A DNA stretch of 64,000 nucleotides. Origin: Pseudomonas sp. NKUCC02_KPG. Lineage in GTDB: Bacteria > Pseudomonadota > Gammaproteobacteria > Pseudomonadales > Pseudomonadaceae. The stretch spans positions 124,001-188,000 of the forward strand of contig NZ_JAHKRC010000010.1 in assembly GCF_019345465.1 (NCBI RefSeq), in the 5' to 3' direction. The notes under the pieces are model-generated. The model searched no databases. It had not been told where the DNA came from and worked only from the letters and a program-made list of their open reading frames with translations. Numbering within the stretch: the first letter of the stretch is position 1; each line of letters begins with the position of its first letter. Made by a program: the position numbers and the translations under genes. Shown piece after piece: positions 44,020 through 53,696 of the stretch.

Positions 44020-45882
44020 TCAGGTTTGAGGGGTGGCAACGAAGGCCTTAAGACCGATACGGGCGAGCAACTCGGCCGAGTAGGGCTGATAGCTGCGGCG
44101 GCTTTCATCGCGAATGTAAAGCGGATCGGTGAAGGCCATCGGAGCATAGCCCTGGCGCTGCAGGTCTACCTTGCGCAGCTTGAAGGTACTGGTCAGGTCG
44201 GCCGCGGCCGACACCCTCACGAAGATCGGTGCGGCATAGCGTGGCAGGCGCGCTTCAGCCAGCGCGTAGAACGCCTCGGGGTTGAAGTCCTGGCCCGCCT
44301 GCATCAGCACCGCGGCCATCCCGGCTCGGCCTTCGTGCTCAGGAACCTGAACACCATAGACATTGATCAGCTCCAGCCCCGGGAGATCACCCAGGGCATC
44401 GGCGACTTCCTGGGTCGAAACGTTCTCGCTCTTCCAGCGGAAAGTATCGCCGATGCGATCGACGAAGTAGAAATAGCCGTCCTCGTCGTAGCGCAGCAGA
44501 TCACCCGAGCTCCAGTACGCATCGCCCTGGCTGAAGACATTGCGGCGAATCTTGCTTTCGGTAGCCTGAGCCGAGGTGTAACCCTCGAAGCGGCCGCCAC
44601 CGATGTTCGGATGATCGATGATAAAGCCCATGCCCTCACCGATTTCGCCAACCTCGCAAAGACGGTAGAAGCCCTGCTCGTCGCGCGGATGACTCTCGCT
44701 TTCAACGTCGTAACGGACCAGGCGCATGTTGATCTTGTTCCAGAACGGCACGCGCCCGCAGGAGCCCGGGCGGTTGTCCAGATTGATGATGCTGGTGTTA
44801 GCCTCGGTGGCGCTCCAGCCCTCGAAAATCTGGATCGGGCCGAAACGTTCCATCCAGCGCTGCCAGGAGTCCGGGGTCAGGCCCGCACCCAGCAAGCAAC
44901 GCAAGCCGTGCTCACGCTCGCCATCGACGATTGGCTGATTGAGCAGGTAGCGGCAAATTTCACCGATGTACTGGAAAATGCTGATGCGGTGGCGACGTAT
45001 ATCGTTCCAGAATTCGCGGACACTGAACTTGCGGCGAATCACGATACTCGCCCCGGCACGCAGCGCAGTGGCGGTCACCGACGTCGCCGCAGCGCCGTGG
45101 TAGAGCGGCAAGCAGCAGTAAAAAACGTCCTCGGTCGTGGCCGCGAGGGTTACTTCCATCACATCGCCGATAGACATCCAGCGCATGTGGCTATAAACCG
45201 CCGCCTTCGGCAAACCCGTGGTGCCCGAAGTGAAAATGAGCAGGCACGGCGTCTCGGCCGGTAGCTCGGCACGCAGCTCGCGGGGGAACGCGGTGCGCGG
45301 TGCAGCCGTCACCTGTTTGGCGAAAACGGTATCAACCCTGGCGCGCAATGACTTGCTCGCAGGGTTCTCAGCGTCCGGCATGAGCAACCAGGGCAGGTCC
45401 GGCAGGCCATCGATGGTCAACAGATTGGAGAGGCATTCCTCCCCCACTACCATGGCCTTGGCTGCGGTGGACTCCAGTGCGTGCAGCAACGCCCGGCCGC
45501 TCACCTGAGTATTGATAAAGGCCACCACTACCCCCAGTTTGGCCAAGCCAAACCAACAGCAGAAGAACTCCGGGCGGTTTTCCATGGCGAGGGCGCAGAC
45601 ATCCCCCGGGCGCAAACCGCGGGCGTGGAAGACGTGTGCCAGTTGGTTGGCTCGGGCATCAACCTCGGCATAGCTCAAGCGCTGCTCGTCATAAATGATG
45701 AACGGGCGCTCTGCGAAACGCTTGGCCTGCTCTTCCACGCGGTCGGCGATGGTGTTGCGGTCCGCCGGTTTGATCTGTCCGCTGGCCACTGCCCGGCGAT
45801 CGAGCATAGCTTGGGTCTGTTCTCGGGACACAGGCCCGCTGCCGAGATTCACCGGTTGCCTCAGTTGATTGAAACCGCTCAT
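44020..45882 (-). CDS. FATP-type (SLC27-like) acyl-CoA synthetase, copy 2
   Basis: A 620-aa paralogue of 39249-41102 with the same motifs (LLIFTSGTTGLPKAAVYSH, GWSATEANTS, YWSSGDLLR, RIGDTFRWKSENVSTQEV) and a very similar C-terminus. ATG 45882 is chosen over a 10-residue extension. The two copies suggest different substrates, such as C24 bile acid and a C22 intermediate. An operator lies 156 bp upstream; the divergent MFS gene has its own copy. Confidence 0.86.
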   Translation of the reverse strand: MSGFNQLRQPVNLGSGPVSREQTQAMLDRRAVASGQIKPADRNTIADRVEEQAKRFAERPFIIYDEQRLSYAEVDARANQLAHVFHARGLRPGDVCALAMENRPEFFCCWFGLAKLGVVVAFINTQVSGRALLHALESTAAKAMVVGEECLSNLLTIDGLPDLPWLLMPDAENPASKSLRARVDTVFAKQVTAAPRTAFPRELRAELPAETPCLLIFTSGTTGLPKAAVYSHMRWMSIGDVMEVTLAATTEDVFYCCLPLYHGAAATSVTATALRAGASIVIRRKFSVREFWNDIRRHRISIFQYIGEICRYLLNQPIVDGEREHGLRCLLGAGLTPDSWQRWMERFGPIQIFEGWSATEANTSIINLDNRPGSCGRVPFWNKINMRLVRYDVESESHPRDEQGFYRLCEVGEIGEGMGFIIDHPNIGGGRFEGYTSAQATESKIRRNVFSQGDAYWSSGDLLRYDEDGYFYFVDRIGDTFRWKSENVSTQEVADALGDLPGLELINVYGVQVPEHEGRAGMAAVLMQAGQDFNPEAFYALAEARLPRYAAPIFVRVSAAADLTSTFKLRKVDLQRQGYAPMAFTDPLYIRDESRRSYQPYSAELLARIGLKAFVATPQT

Positions 45883-46037
45883 TTCTGACTCCGTAGAAAA
45901 CCTGCCATTCATGCCAACGCTCGCGCACCATTGGCCTCATCCCGATAACCGTCTGCGCGAAGGCAGCCCGACGATCGCGCGATCCGATGCCTGTGGCCGA
46001 GTACCGGGCGAATAATTAGCGCTGCCCGCCAGAACAG

Positions 46038-46055
46038 CATCGTCCAATAAGACTA
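46038..46055. promoter_or_regulatory. Regulon operator, leftward
   Basis: CATCGTCCAATAAGACTA, 156 bp before the FATP copy 2 start. Confidence 0.65.
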
Positions 46056-46138
46056 AGCAGATACGGGCCGACCAACAGCCAGTACAGCCCTGCAGGCCAC
46101 CGGCAACATGCCGTTCGAGGCGGGTTCCCAGGTAGCTG

Positions 46139-46156
46139 TAGTCTGTATGGACGACG
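46139..46156. promoter_or_regulatory. Regulon operator, rightward
   Basis: TAGTCTGTATGGACGACG, core GTCTGTATGGAC, 61 bp before the GTG of the MFS gene. Confidence 0.62.
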
Positions 46157-46217
46157 CTTCACCCTTCCAAGCAGGAGGACGATCCCGCGTAATAAAACAA
46201 TAAAAGGAGTTCCCCCT

Positions 46218-47558
46218 GTGAACCCACCCATCCGTACCACCTGGCACACGCACTACGCGTTGTTCGTACTGACCTGCATCTACGTTTTCAACCACATCGA
46301 CAGGCAACTGATGGCGATCCTGATCGAACCGGTAAAAGCTGAGTTCGGCATATCCGATACGGGTATCGGGTTACTGTCCGGTTTGACCTTCGCGATCTTC
46401 TACGGCGCCTTCGGTTTCCCCCTGGGACGTCTCTCCGACCGTATCGGCCGCAAACCGGTGATCGCTGCCTGTTGCATCGCATGGAGTGTCATGACAATGG
46501 CCTGCGGCATGGCCAGCAGTTTCCTCACGCTGCTACTGGCGCGTGTCGGTGTGGCCGTCGGTGAAGCGGGCGGCACCGCGCCGTCAGTGGCCATGGTCGC
46601 CGAACTGTACCCGCCAGAGCGCCGCTCCACGGCCCTGTCGGTACTGATGATCGGTTCCGCCCTTGGCGCAATCTTCGGCCTTGGCCTGGGTGGTTGGCTG
46701 GCGCAACACTACGGTTGGCGTTTCGCCTTTTTGCTGTTCGGCGCTCCAGGCATTTTTCTCGGCCTGTTGCTCTGGCTCACCGTACGGACACCCAAAACCG
46801 GCGCCGTGCCTGCACGCCTCGCGCAGGGCGCGGACGCTCAGGAAGGCTGGGCCAGGACTCTGGCTAGATTGTTACAGACCCCCTCCTTTGTATGGCTGGT
46901 ACTCACCGGCGGAGCCTGGGCCATCGCCGGCTATGCCATGGGCACCTGGAGTCCGAGTTTTTTGATCCGCTCCCACGGCTTGAACCTGCAGGAAGCAGGC
47001 GTCCTCGTCGGCGTGGCCGGTGGTATCGGCGCTACCGTTGGGACTTTGACCTGCGGCATGCTCACCGACCGCATGGCCCGTCGCGATCCGGCCTGGCAGA
47101 TTGGCGTACCCTTGCTGGCCACCTTGATCTGCATTCCTGCCAGCCTGGCCTTTTTCCTCTGGCCAGCCGGCATCGCCTTCCATATCGGCGGCATACCGGT
47201 ACCGACGGCCTTCCTTTTCTACAGCGTATTCAGCTTCTTCGGCACCTGGTGGGCGACGCCGTGTCTGGGAGCGATCAGCCACTTGTTTGCTCCTAAATAC
47301 CTGGGCCAGGCCACTTCTATTTTCGTCATGGCAATGACCATGCTCGGCGTCGGCTTCGGGCCGCTGCTGATCGGCGTGCTGAGCGACTACCTCACGCCAA
47401 GCCTGGGGGGTGAAGCGCTGCGTTATGCGCTGGCCTTATCGGTCTCGATGGTAGTGCTTGCCGCACTGTTCCTCGCTATGGCCCTGCCCCGATATCGCGC
47501 TCAGCTTAACCGGCCGATTGAACTGGCCGTCGAACCTGCGAATACCGCCATTGCCTGA
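46218..47558 (+). CDS. MFS transporter, Spinster-like
   Basis: A 446-aa major facilitator with 12 predicted membrane segments. The first helix ends in FNHIDRQLMAILIEP; the loop 2-3 signature is GFPLGRLSDRIGRKPVI (about residues 66-82). GTG 46218 has AAAAGGAG upstream. The HIDRQ pattern is common in MFS carriers near catabolic genes. It likely imports bile acids or exports steroid intermediates across the inner membrane. Only plus-strand gene in the central part of the cluster. Confidence 0.87.
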   Translation: MNPPIRTTWHTHYALFVLTCIYVFNHIDRQLMAILIEPVKAEFGISDTGIGLLSGLTFAIFYGAFGFPLGRLSDRIGRKPVIAACCIAWSVMTMACGMASSFLTLLLARVGVAVGEAGGTAPSVAMVAELYPPERRSTALSVLMIGSALGAIFGLGLGGWLAQHYGWRFAFLLFGAPGIFLGLLLWLTVRTPKTGAVPARLAQGADAQEGWARTLARLLQTPSFVWLVLTGGAWAIAGYAMGTWSPSFLIRSHGLNLQEAGVLVGVAGGIGATVGTLTCGMLTDRMARRDPAWQIGVPLLATLICIPASLAFFLWPAGIAFHIGGIPVPTAFLFYSVFSFFGTWWATPCLGAISHLFAPKYLGQATSIFVMAMTMLGVGFGPLLIGVLSDYLTPSLGGEALRYALALSVSMVVLAALFLAMALPRYRAQLNRPIELAVEPANTAIA

Positions 47559-47582
47559 TCTCTTCTGATTCGTTCGCACCCC

Positions 47583-47603
47583 GGGCAGTAGCTGCCACTG
47601 CCC
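47583..47603 (+). terminator. Possible MFS terminator
   Basis: 7-bp stem GGGCAGT/ACTGCCC followed by TTCCCTCCTT, 24 bp after the MFS stop. Confidence 0.4.
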
Positions 47604-47645
47604 TTCCCTCCTTGCAAGATCACCTGCGCCTCAGGGCAACCTGAC

Positions 47646-47675
47646 GCAGGCCCGCAGGCCCGCAGGCCCGCAGGC
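47646..47675. repeat. Short tandem repeat, unit GCAGGCCC
   Basis: Three full units and one partial unit of GCAGGCCC in tandem, in a non-coding stretch. Confidence 0.7.
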
Positions 47676-47950
47676 TGCACCGCCCGCCACCCACTTCGAT
47701 GACTGACACCCTCCAGACTGACCGCAGGCATCGACCAGCGAACCCGGCCGAGAGCAAGACGCGGCTGGCGTCTCGAGCCAGATCTATCAGTAGTGCGTTG
47801 CCGACAGGCTTGATCGTGACCACGCAAACGCCCGGCAGGACAGTAGCGATTGCCTGCGCAGCAACGCTGGTTTGCGGGAACTGCCTGCTCGTACCTACAT
47901 CATCCATCGAACCGGCATACTCGATGATTTGCAGGATAGCGAAAACAAAA

Positions 47951-47981
47951 AAAGGCCTCGCCGTTATCCGGCGAGGCCTTT
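47951..47981 (-). terminator. Strong Rho-independent terminator of DUF1329 copy 2
   Basis: Perfect 13-bp stem AAAGGCCTCGCCG/CGGCGAGGCCTTT with a 5-nt loop. On the minus strand it is followed by TTTTGTTTTC. It sits 25 bp after the DUF1329 stop. Confidence 0.88.
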
Positions 47982-48006
47982 ACTTGTTGCGGGTGTTGCT
48001 AAGGCG

Positions 48007-49389
48007 TTAGCGCCCTATCGCACGCGCCGCATCCGAGGTGTACTGGTCCATGGTGAATTTGCCTTCGTTGAGGATCGGGCCTTTCTTCGACTCGTTGCTC
48101 ATGCCGTAGCCGGTGTATTGACCGGAGTTCAAGTCCATGAAGAACTGCGAACCGGCCTGCCAGGCGCTCATGTCAGGGTGGTAGTAGTAGTTGACCATGG
48201 CATGTTTCCACAACTGCCCACGGGCGTCGTAGTTGTCGGCCATGACCGAGTTCCAGGTGTCTTCGTCGATAAACAGCACGCGCTTGCCATAGACATGCCG
48301 GAAGCCTTCCTTCAAATCGGCTTCCACTACCCACACACGGCGCAACTCATAACGCATGAAGTCCGGGTTGGGGTGGTTGGGGGTCAGCATATCGGCATAT
48401 TTGACGTTCGCGGCGTTAGGCTTGAAAGCGTTGGCCGGACTGTAGATCTCGCGCTTGCCGATCAGTTTCCAGGTGTAGCGCTCTGGTGAACCGTTGAACA
48501 AGCGGTCTTCGTCAATGGTCATGGTGCCGTTGGTACCGATCATTGGCTGATCGAAACCGTAGCCTGGCAATTGCCGCACACGGCGGGTCGACGGGCTGTA
48601 GGACCAGGCCTGACGCGCATCGGTGCCGTAGTTGTAGGGCTCATGAGCAATACTGATGTTGCCGTTGTCACGGGCTGGCTTCAGGGTCATGTTGTTGCTC
48701 ATGGCCGAAAGCTTGTCTTCGGTCCGGGGATCGGTGGTGGGTGAGTTGGCCATCGCCAGGTTACGTGCGTAGGCACGTCCCCAGCCGATGCTCCCGTTGG
48801 GCAGGACCGAAGCCAGGTCGGTGGTTTTTTCTTCGGTGTAGGCTCGTGCCGGCAGTTGGTGGTTCCACAACACTTCAGTGCCGCTCTTGGGGATAGGGAA
48901 CGGCACCTGGCCCAGCCCGGTGAAACCTGCCCCGTCGTTGACCAGCTTGGCGTGCAGCGCATTGTCCATCGCCCGGCGGCAGACGTAATCGGGATAGCGG
49001 AAATCCCGGTGGCCTGGGTAAATGTTCATCTTGTAGGTGGTCGGGTACTTCTTCAGCAGCGCTTTCTGCCCTTCGGTCAGGTGCGACTCGTACTGGCTCA
49101 TGTTCTGCGCAGTAATCACCAGGATCGGCTTCTCCGCCGCATAGGGATCAACCGGCTGGTCGCCGGAAAACTTCACGTGATTCCAGCCCGGCACCTCGCC
49201 CAGGTATTTGCCGGTGTACGGCGGAATGGTGCCCTCGGCGTTACCGGCTTGCTCGGCGCCGACACAGGTCAGTTCCTTGCCCAGCTTGGCGGCTTCCTGA
49301 GGTGACACCTCGGCGTGTGCATAACCAATAAACCCGCTATTGGCTGTGACGGCGACTGCGAGCATGAGACCTGTTCTTGTTATTTTCAT
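48007..49389 (-). CDS. DUF1329 family protein (copy 2)
   Basis: A 460-aa paralogue of 7736-9148. ATG 49389 gives MKITRTGLMLAVAVTANSG, a clean signal peptide, then KELTCVGAEQAGNAEGTIP and PGHRDFRYPDYVCRRAM. It has one gene per transcript, with an operator 67 bp upstream and a strong terminator behind. Likely a periplasmic or outer-membrane lipid-handling partner of a DUF1302 barrel. Confidence 0.86.
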   Translation of the reverse strand: MKITRTGLMLAVAVTANSGFIGYAHAEVSPQEAAKLGKELTCVGAEQAGNAEGTIPPYTGKYLGEVPGWNHVKFSGDQPVDPYAAEKPILVITAQNMSQYESHLTEGQKALLKKYPTTYKMNIYPGHRDFRYPDYVCRRAMDNALHAKLVNDGAGFTGLGQVPFPIPKSGTEVLWNHQLPARAYTEEKTTDLASVLPNGSIGWGRAYARNLAMANSPTTDPRTEDKLSAMSNNMTLKPARDNGNISIAHEPYNYGTDARQAWSYSPSTRRVRQLPGYGFDQPMIGTNGTMTIDEDRLFNGSPERYTWKLIGKREIYSPANAFKPNAANVKYADMLTPNHPNPDFMRYELRRVWVVEADLKEGFRHVYGKRVLFIDEDTWNSVMADNYDARGQLWKHAMVNYYYHPDMSAWQAGSQFFMDLNSGQYTGYGMSNESKKGPILNEGKFTMDQYTSDAARAIGR

Positions 49390-49455
49390 GTGTTGCCTCC
49401 TTCGCTGATAAGGCTGTGTGGTATGGACCCATTGTTCGTGTTCTGCTGGCCCCGA

Positions 49456-49473
49456 CATCGTCCGGAAAGACTA
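49456..49473. promoter_or_regulatory. Regulon operator upstream of DUF1329 copy 2
   Basis: CATCGTCCGGAAAGACTA, 67 bp before ATG 49389. Confidence 0.7.
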
Positions 49474-49481
49474 AGGCCGCG

Positions 49482-51164
49482 TCAGGCGCCCAACTTTTCT
49501 TGCAACTGTGCCTTGAGCACCTTGCCGGTGGCATTGCGGGGCAAGGGTTCGAGTGCTCGATAGACCTGGGTCGGTACCTTGTAGGAGGCCAGGCGCTCGG
49601 CGATGAATGCGCAGATTTGCGCTTCCCGGGGCAGCGTCGATGCCTGGCCATGCACGGCCAGCCCCACAGTCTCACCCAGCAACGGGTCGGCGATGGCGAA
49701 CGCCGCAGCCTCCAGAACGCCAGGCATATCGAGGATGCAGGTTTCGATTTCGGCCGCGGATATCTTCTCTCCACCGCGGTTGATCAACTCCTTGACCCGC
49801 CCGGTGATGCTGAGGAAGCCCTCGTCGTCGAGGTAGCCGATATCGCCGGTGTCGAGCCAACCGTCGCGCAGGCTTTGCGCAGTGGCCTCGGGCAAATTCC
49901 AGTAGGCGCTCATCAGGGTCGGTGAACGCAGCCAGATTACCCCGCGGGTGTTCGCCACCTGCGGCTGGTCAGGGCTGTCACCGATGCGAATATCGACGAT
50001 CGGCAGCGCCCAGCCCGCCGTTGCCGGCTTGTACACAAACTGATCGCCACCAATCGCCGCGCCGATGCCGTTGCTTTCCGTCAGGCCGTAGCCGGCGCCG
50101 CCGATGGCGTCAGGCTTGAGCCTGAGCATGTTGTCGAGTACCCCGGCGGACGACGCTCCACCACCCAGCCCCAGGCCAAACAGGCTGGCGGTTTGCTCAC
50201 TGCCAAAGCGCGGCGAAGCGAGCAACTGTTGCATCATTACCGGTGCGCCGTTGAACTGGGTACAGCGCTCATCGCGAATCAGATCGATAGCCCGCTCGAC
50301 ATCCCACTTGTACATCAGCATCAAGCGCCGACCGCCGCGCAATGCCGACAGGAACTGCGCATGCAAGCCGCTGACATGAAACAGCGGAACAGCCGCCAGC
50401 GTGGTTGGCGCGAAGCCGCTGTTGATCACCACGCCGATGCGTTCCGGTGAACTCATGGCGCAAAACGCACCCTGGAAATCCAGTGCGAACAGCGCCTGGC
50501 AGATGGCCCGGTGAGTGGACACTGCGCCCTTGGCGCGACTGGTGGTGCCTGAGGTGTAGAGGATAAGTGCTGGCGCGTCGGGATCAATTTCCAGCGCAGG
50601 CAACGGTAATCCCGGCGCGCTGATCAAGTCTTCGAAACGCAGACAGTACTCGGGCAACGTTTCTTCCTGGGCGCCGACGACAATCGTGGCATGCTGCTCA
50701 CGCGCCAGATCTGCGCGCAGGGTATTGAGGCGCGCCTCGTCGCACACCAGCAGGCGCGAACCGCTGTCCTGCAGCGCGTACTGCAACTCGTCGCGCAGGC
50801 CCCAACTGTTGAGCGGCACACACACCGCACCACAGCGCAGGATCGCGGCGAAGGCCACCAGCCACGCTGGCTGGTTGCGCATGGCAATCGCCACCCGCTC
50901 GCCCGGTTGCAGGCCAAAACGGGCGACCATCTGCTCGGCGAGGCGGTCAACCTGCTCATAGTACTGATTGAAGGTCAGGCGCTGCGACTGCCAGACCAGG
51001 AACTCACGGTCGCCGTGGACACGACCGGCGTCGAGCACCTGCAGCAGGTCGCGCGCAGCGTGACGGAAATAGCGTGGAGCGCCGTTATCCGGCGTCGCCA
51101 CTTCAAAGGGCGCACCGGGGGCGATCAGTAGGCTCCACGCGGTTTGCCAGCGTTCAATGCTCAT
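49482..51164 (-). CDS. Class I acyl-CoA ligase of the side-chain operon
   Basis: A 560-aa ANL ligase starting MSIERWQTAW at 51164 with GGAG upstream. The ATP loop LILYTSGTTSRAKGAVSTH is slightly divergent (SRA for the usual PKG step). AGYGLTESNG, GWLDTGDIGYLDDEGF and the C-terminal RNATGKVLK lysine are intact. It is the last gene after four ACAD/aldolase genes; a REP-like element lies in the 107-bp gap. It may activate the C22 carboxylate produced after the first side-chain cleavage. Confidence 0.83.
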   Translation of the reverse strand: MSIERWQTAWSLLIAPGAPFEVATPDNGAPRYFRHAARDLLQVLDAGRVHGDREFLVWQSQRLTFNQYYEQVDRLAEQMVARFGLQPGERVAIAMRNQPAWLVAFAAILRCGAVCVPLNSWGLRDELQYALQDSGSRLLVCDEARLNTLRADLAREQHATIVVGAQEETLPEYCLRFEDLISAPGLPLPALEIDPDAPALILYTSGTTSRAKGAVSTHRAICQALFALDFQGAFCAMSSPERIGVVINSGFAPTTLAAVPLFHVSGLHAQFLSALRGGRRLMLMYKWDVERAIDLIRDERCTQFNGAPVMMQQLLASPRFGSEQTASLFGLGLGGGASSAGVLDNMLRLKPDAIGGAGYGLTESNGIGAAIGGDQFVYKPATAGWALPIVDIRIGDSPDQPQVANTRGVIWLRSPTLMSAYWNLPEATAQSLRDGWLDTGDIGYLDDEGFLSITGRVKELINRGGEKISAAEIETCILDMPGVLEAAAFAIADPLLGETVGLAVHGQASTLPREAQICAFIAERLASYKVPTQVYRALEPLPRNATGKVLKAQLQEKLGA

Positions 51165-51240
51165 TTGTGTTTTCTCCAGAACAGCGAAAAACCTGTGGGC
51201 GCGGCCAGCACATTCAATACCTTCATGGCCTGTCACTGCG

Positions 51241-51271
51241 CCTTCGCGAGCAGGCTCGCTCCCACAGGGAG
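51241..51271. repeat. Pseudomonas REP-like palindrome
   Basis: CCTTCGCGAGCAGGCTCGCT followed by CCCACAGGGAG, a common Pseudomonas extragenic palindrome, directly behind an ACAD stop. Confidence 0.72.
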
Positions 51272-52414
51272 TTACGCGTGAGCCAAATAGCGCTCGCAAT
51301 GGAAATCCCGGTCACCCAGGCAACTCTGTGCAACGCGAGTGCGCTTGAGGTACAGGCCGACATCCAGTTCGTCAGTGACGCCAATGCCGCCATGCATCTG
51401 CACCGCCTCGTTGGCGACCTTGATCGCCGTGTCACCGGCCTTCCATTTGGCGAGGCTGACCAGTCGAGCGCGCGTGCCGGCATCGAGGCTGGCGTCATCC
51501 AGGGTCCCCAGCGCGGCCATCAGGGCGCTGCGGCTCAGCGCCAGGTCGATGTACATCTGCGCGGCGCGATGTTGCAGGACCTGGAAGGTGCCAATCGGTG
51601 TGTCGAACTGCACGCGGGTCTTGAGGTACTCCAGAGTGGTCTCGAACAGTTGCTCGGCCATCCCCAACAGCTCCGCGGCCAGGCAGGTGCGGCCGCGGTC
51701 CAGAGCGGTTTCCAGCGCTGCCCAGCCCTCGCCCGGAGTGCCCAGCAGCGCTTCGCTGCCCAATTGCACCTGATTCAGTTGCAGGCGTGCGCTGTTGCGC
51801 GAATCGATCAGCGCCAGGGCACTGACGGTCAAACCCTGCGTATCGGCGGGTACCAGGAACAGGCTGATGCCTTGGGTGTCACCCGGCTGCCCGGAGGTGC
51901 GTGCCGCCACCACATAGGCATCGGCCCCCAGCCCGTCGACGACCCAGTATTTATCGCCATGCAAGCGATAGCCCTGGCCCTCGGCCTTCGCCTCAAGGGC
52001 AATGCGGCTCGGGTCGTGGCGCGAGCGTTCGTCCACGGCCAGGGCCAGGCGCTGTTCGCCGCCGATCACCGCTTGCAACCAGTACGTCTGTTGCGCCGAA
52101 TTACCCGCCAGGTGCAACAGCGAACCGCCGAGCACTACGCTGGATAACAGCGGCGAGGCCGACAGGTTGCGGCCCATGGATTCGAAGATCGGTCCCAGGC
52201 CCTTGCAGCCGAAATCCAGGCCGCCGAAATCCTCCGGAAACGGAATCGCACTCCAGCCCAGCTCGACCGCGTCCCGCCACAGCGTTGCATCGAAGCCCGG
52301 GTGCACCGCGTCATCGCGCAGTCGACGCTGGGCGTTGACCGGGCTGCGAGCGGCGAGAAAGTCCCGCGCGCTGTCGGCCAGCAAACGCTGTTCATCGCTA
52401 TAACGCAGGCTCAT
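51272..52414 (-). CDS. Acyl-CoA dehydrogenase, beta-type half
   Basis: A 380-aa ACAD-fold protein with QMHGGIGVTDELDVGLYLKR near the C-terminus (about residues 345-364) and no NEIQR-type end. It overlaps the upstream alpha-type gene by 4 nt (ATGA), implying a coupled alpha2beta2 enzyme. Probably desaturates one of the steroid side-chain acyl-CoAs. Confidence 0.85.
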   Translation of the reverse strand: MSLRYSDEQRLLADSARDFLAARSPVNAQRRLRDDAVHPGFDATLWRDAVELGWSAIPFPEDFGGLDFGCKGLGPIFESMGRNLSASPLLSSVVLGGSLLHLAGNSAQQTYWLQAVIGGEQRLALAVDERSRHDPSRIALEAKAEGQGYRLHGDKYWVVDGLGADAYVVAARTSGQPGDTQGISLFLVPADTQGLTVSALALIDSRNSARLQLNQVQLGSEALLGTPGEGWAALETALDRGRTCLAAELLGMAEQLFETTLEYLKTRVQFDTPIGTFQVLQHRAAQMYIDLALSRSALMAALGTLDDASLDAGTRARLVSLAKWKAGDTAIKVANEAVQMHGGIGVTDELDVGLYLKRTRVAQSCLGDRDFHCERYLAHA

Positions 52415-53631
52415 GGCTGTACTCCTGTTTTCACGACAGTCTTCTTCACTTCAGGCAAACCAAGCACGCGCTTGGCGATGACATTGAGCTGGATCTCCGA
52501 AGCGCCACCCGAGATGGTCAGTGCGTAGCTGCTGAGCCAGGCGCGGGTGATCGCCAGTTGCTGCTCGCTGAATGCCGTGCTCTCCCAGCCGAAGGCATGT
52601 CCGGCCATGGCGTCGAGCAGCACTTCGAACTTGTCGCGCTCCTGTTCGGTGTGCACCAGCTTCATGATCGACATCAGGCCGCCGATGTCATCACCGGCCC
52701 GCGCCTCCTCACCCATGCGCTGCACGGTCAGGTTGTAGGCATGTTCGTTCATCGCACAGGCCGTGGCCCGCGCCTGCAATGCGTGTTCACTTTGAGCCTG
52801 TGGCGCCGGCACGTATTCACGCATCAGGGCCAAGAGATCGAAGTGCGATGGCAGGCTGAACTCGCCGAATTTCGACATGGCCTTGCGTTCGTGCTGCAAC
52901 AGGTACTTGGCCAGGTTCCAGCCACCATTCAATGGCCCGATCAACTGGCTCTTGGGCACCTTCACAGCATCGAAGAACACCTGGCAGAACGCCGATTTGC
53001 CGCTGATCAAGTCGATCGGCTGCGGCTTGACCCCAGGGCTGCGCATGTCCAGCACGATCAGGCTGATGCCCTCGTGTTTTGGTACGCTGAAGTCGGTGCG
53101 CACCAGGGCATACATCCAATCGGATTTGTCGCCGTAGGAGGTCCAGATCTTGCTGCCATCCACCACGAAGTGATCGCCGGCGTCACGCGCGGCCATTTTC
53201 AGGCTGGCCAGGTCCGAACCGGCGTTCGGCTCGGAAAAGCCTTGGCACCAGCGCACTTCACCGCGGGCGATGGGCGGCAACAGATCGCGTTTCTGCTCTT
53301 CGCTGCCGAACGCCAGTAACACCGGACCGAGCATCCAGATGCCCAGGTTGATTTGCGGTGGGCGGCACTTGATGCGACGCATCTCGCTTTCCAGCACCGA
53401 CAGTTGTTCGTCACTCAGGCCCGCGCCGCCATATTCTTCAGGCCACTCGGGACAGAACCAGCGCTTGTCGCGCATGCGTTCGAACCACAACCGTGCGTCT
53501 TCACAGGGAAATTGCGGATTCTGACTGCCCCACACCACATCGCCTTCAGCCATGCCGGTGCGCATCGACGGCGGGCAGTTAGCCTCCAGCCAGGCACGGG
53601 TGTCCTGCCGGAATTGCTCGATAGTGCTCAT
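52411..53631 (-). CDS. Acyl-CoA dehydrogenase, alpha-type half
   Basis: A 406-aa ACAD. GFSEPNAGSDLASLK (about residues 135-149), IWTSYGDKSDW and the C-terminal GGASEIQLNVIAKRVLGLP are present, without a QxHGG motif. It pairs with the overlapping 51272-52414 product. Candidate for first-cycle side-chain desaturation, by position in the operon. Confidence 0.85.
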   Translation of the reverse strand: MSTIEQFRQDTRAWLEANCPPSMRTGMAEGDVVWGSQNPQFPCEDARLWFERMRDKRWFCPEWPEEYGGAGLSDEQLSVLESEMRRIKCRPPQINLGIWMLGPVLLAFGSEEQKRDLLPPIARGEVRWCQGFSEPNAGSDLASLKMAARDAGDHFVVDGSKIWTSYGDKSDWMYALVRTDFSVPKHEGISLIVLDMRSPGVKPQPIDLISGKSAFCQVFFDAVKVPKSQLIGPLNGGWNLAKYLLQHERKAMSKFGEFSLPSHFDLLALMREYVPAPQAQSEHALQARATACAMNEHAYNLTVQRMGEEARAGDDIGGLMSIMKLVHTEQERDKFEVLLDAMAGHAFGWESTAFSEQQLAITRAWLSSYALTISGGASEIQLNVIAKRVLGLPEVKKTVVKTGVQP

Positions 53632-53696
53632 GAAAGTCCCCTTCGACTCACCCCGGATCCGGGGCGAGTACGGTTTTTGTTTTTGATGGACGAGCT

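Larger units (their letters stand above)
47559..48006. other. 448-bp intergenic region between convergent genes
   Basis: Contains a hairpin near 47583, an 8-bp tandem repeat near 47646 and the strong terminator near 47951. Open frames here (for example 47699-48010) look like chance. Confidence 0.55.

Noticed and set aside
47646..47675. Tandem repeat as a CRISPR array
   Set aside because: 8-bp direct units without spacers; not CRISPR.
47699..48010. 103-aa open frame between MFS and DUF1329 genes
   Set aside because: It crosses a strong terminator hairpin and has no homology.
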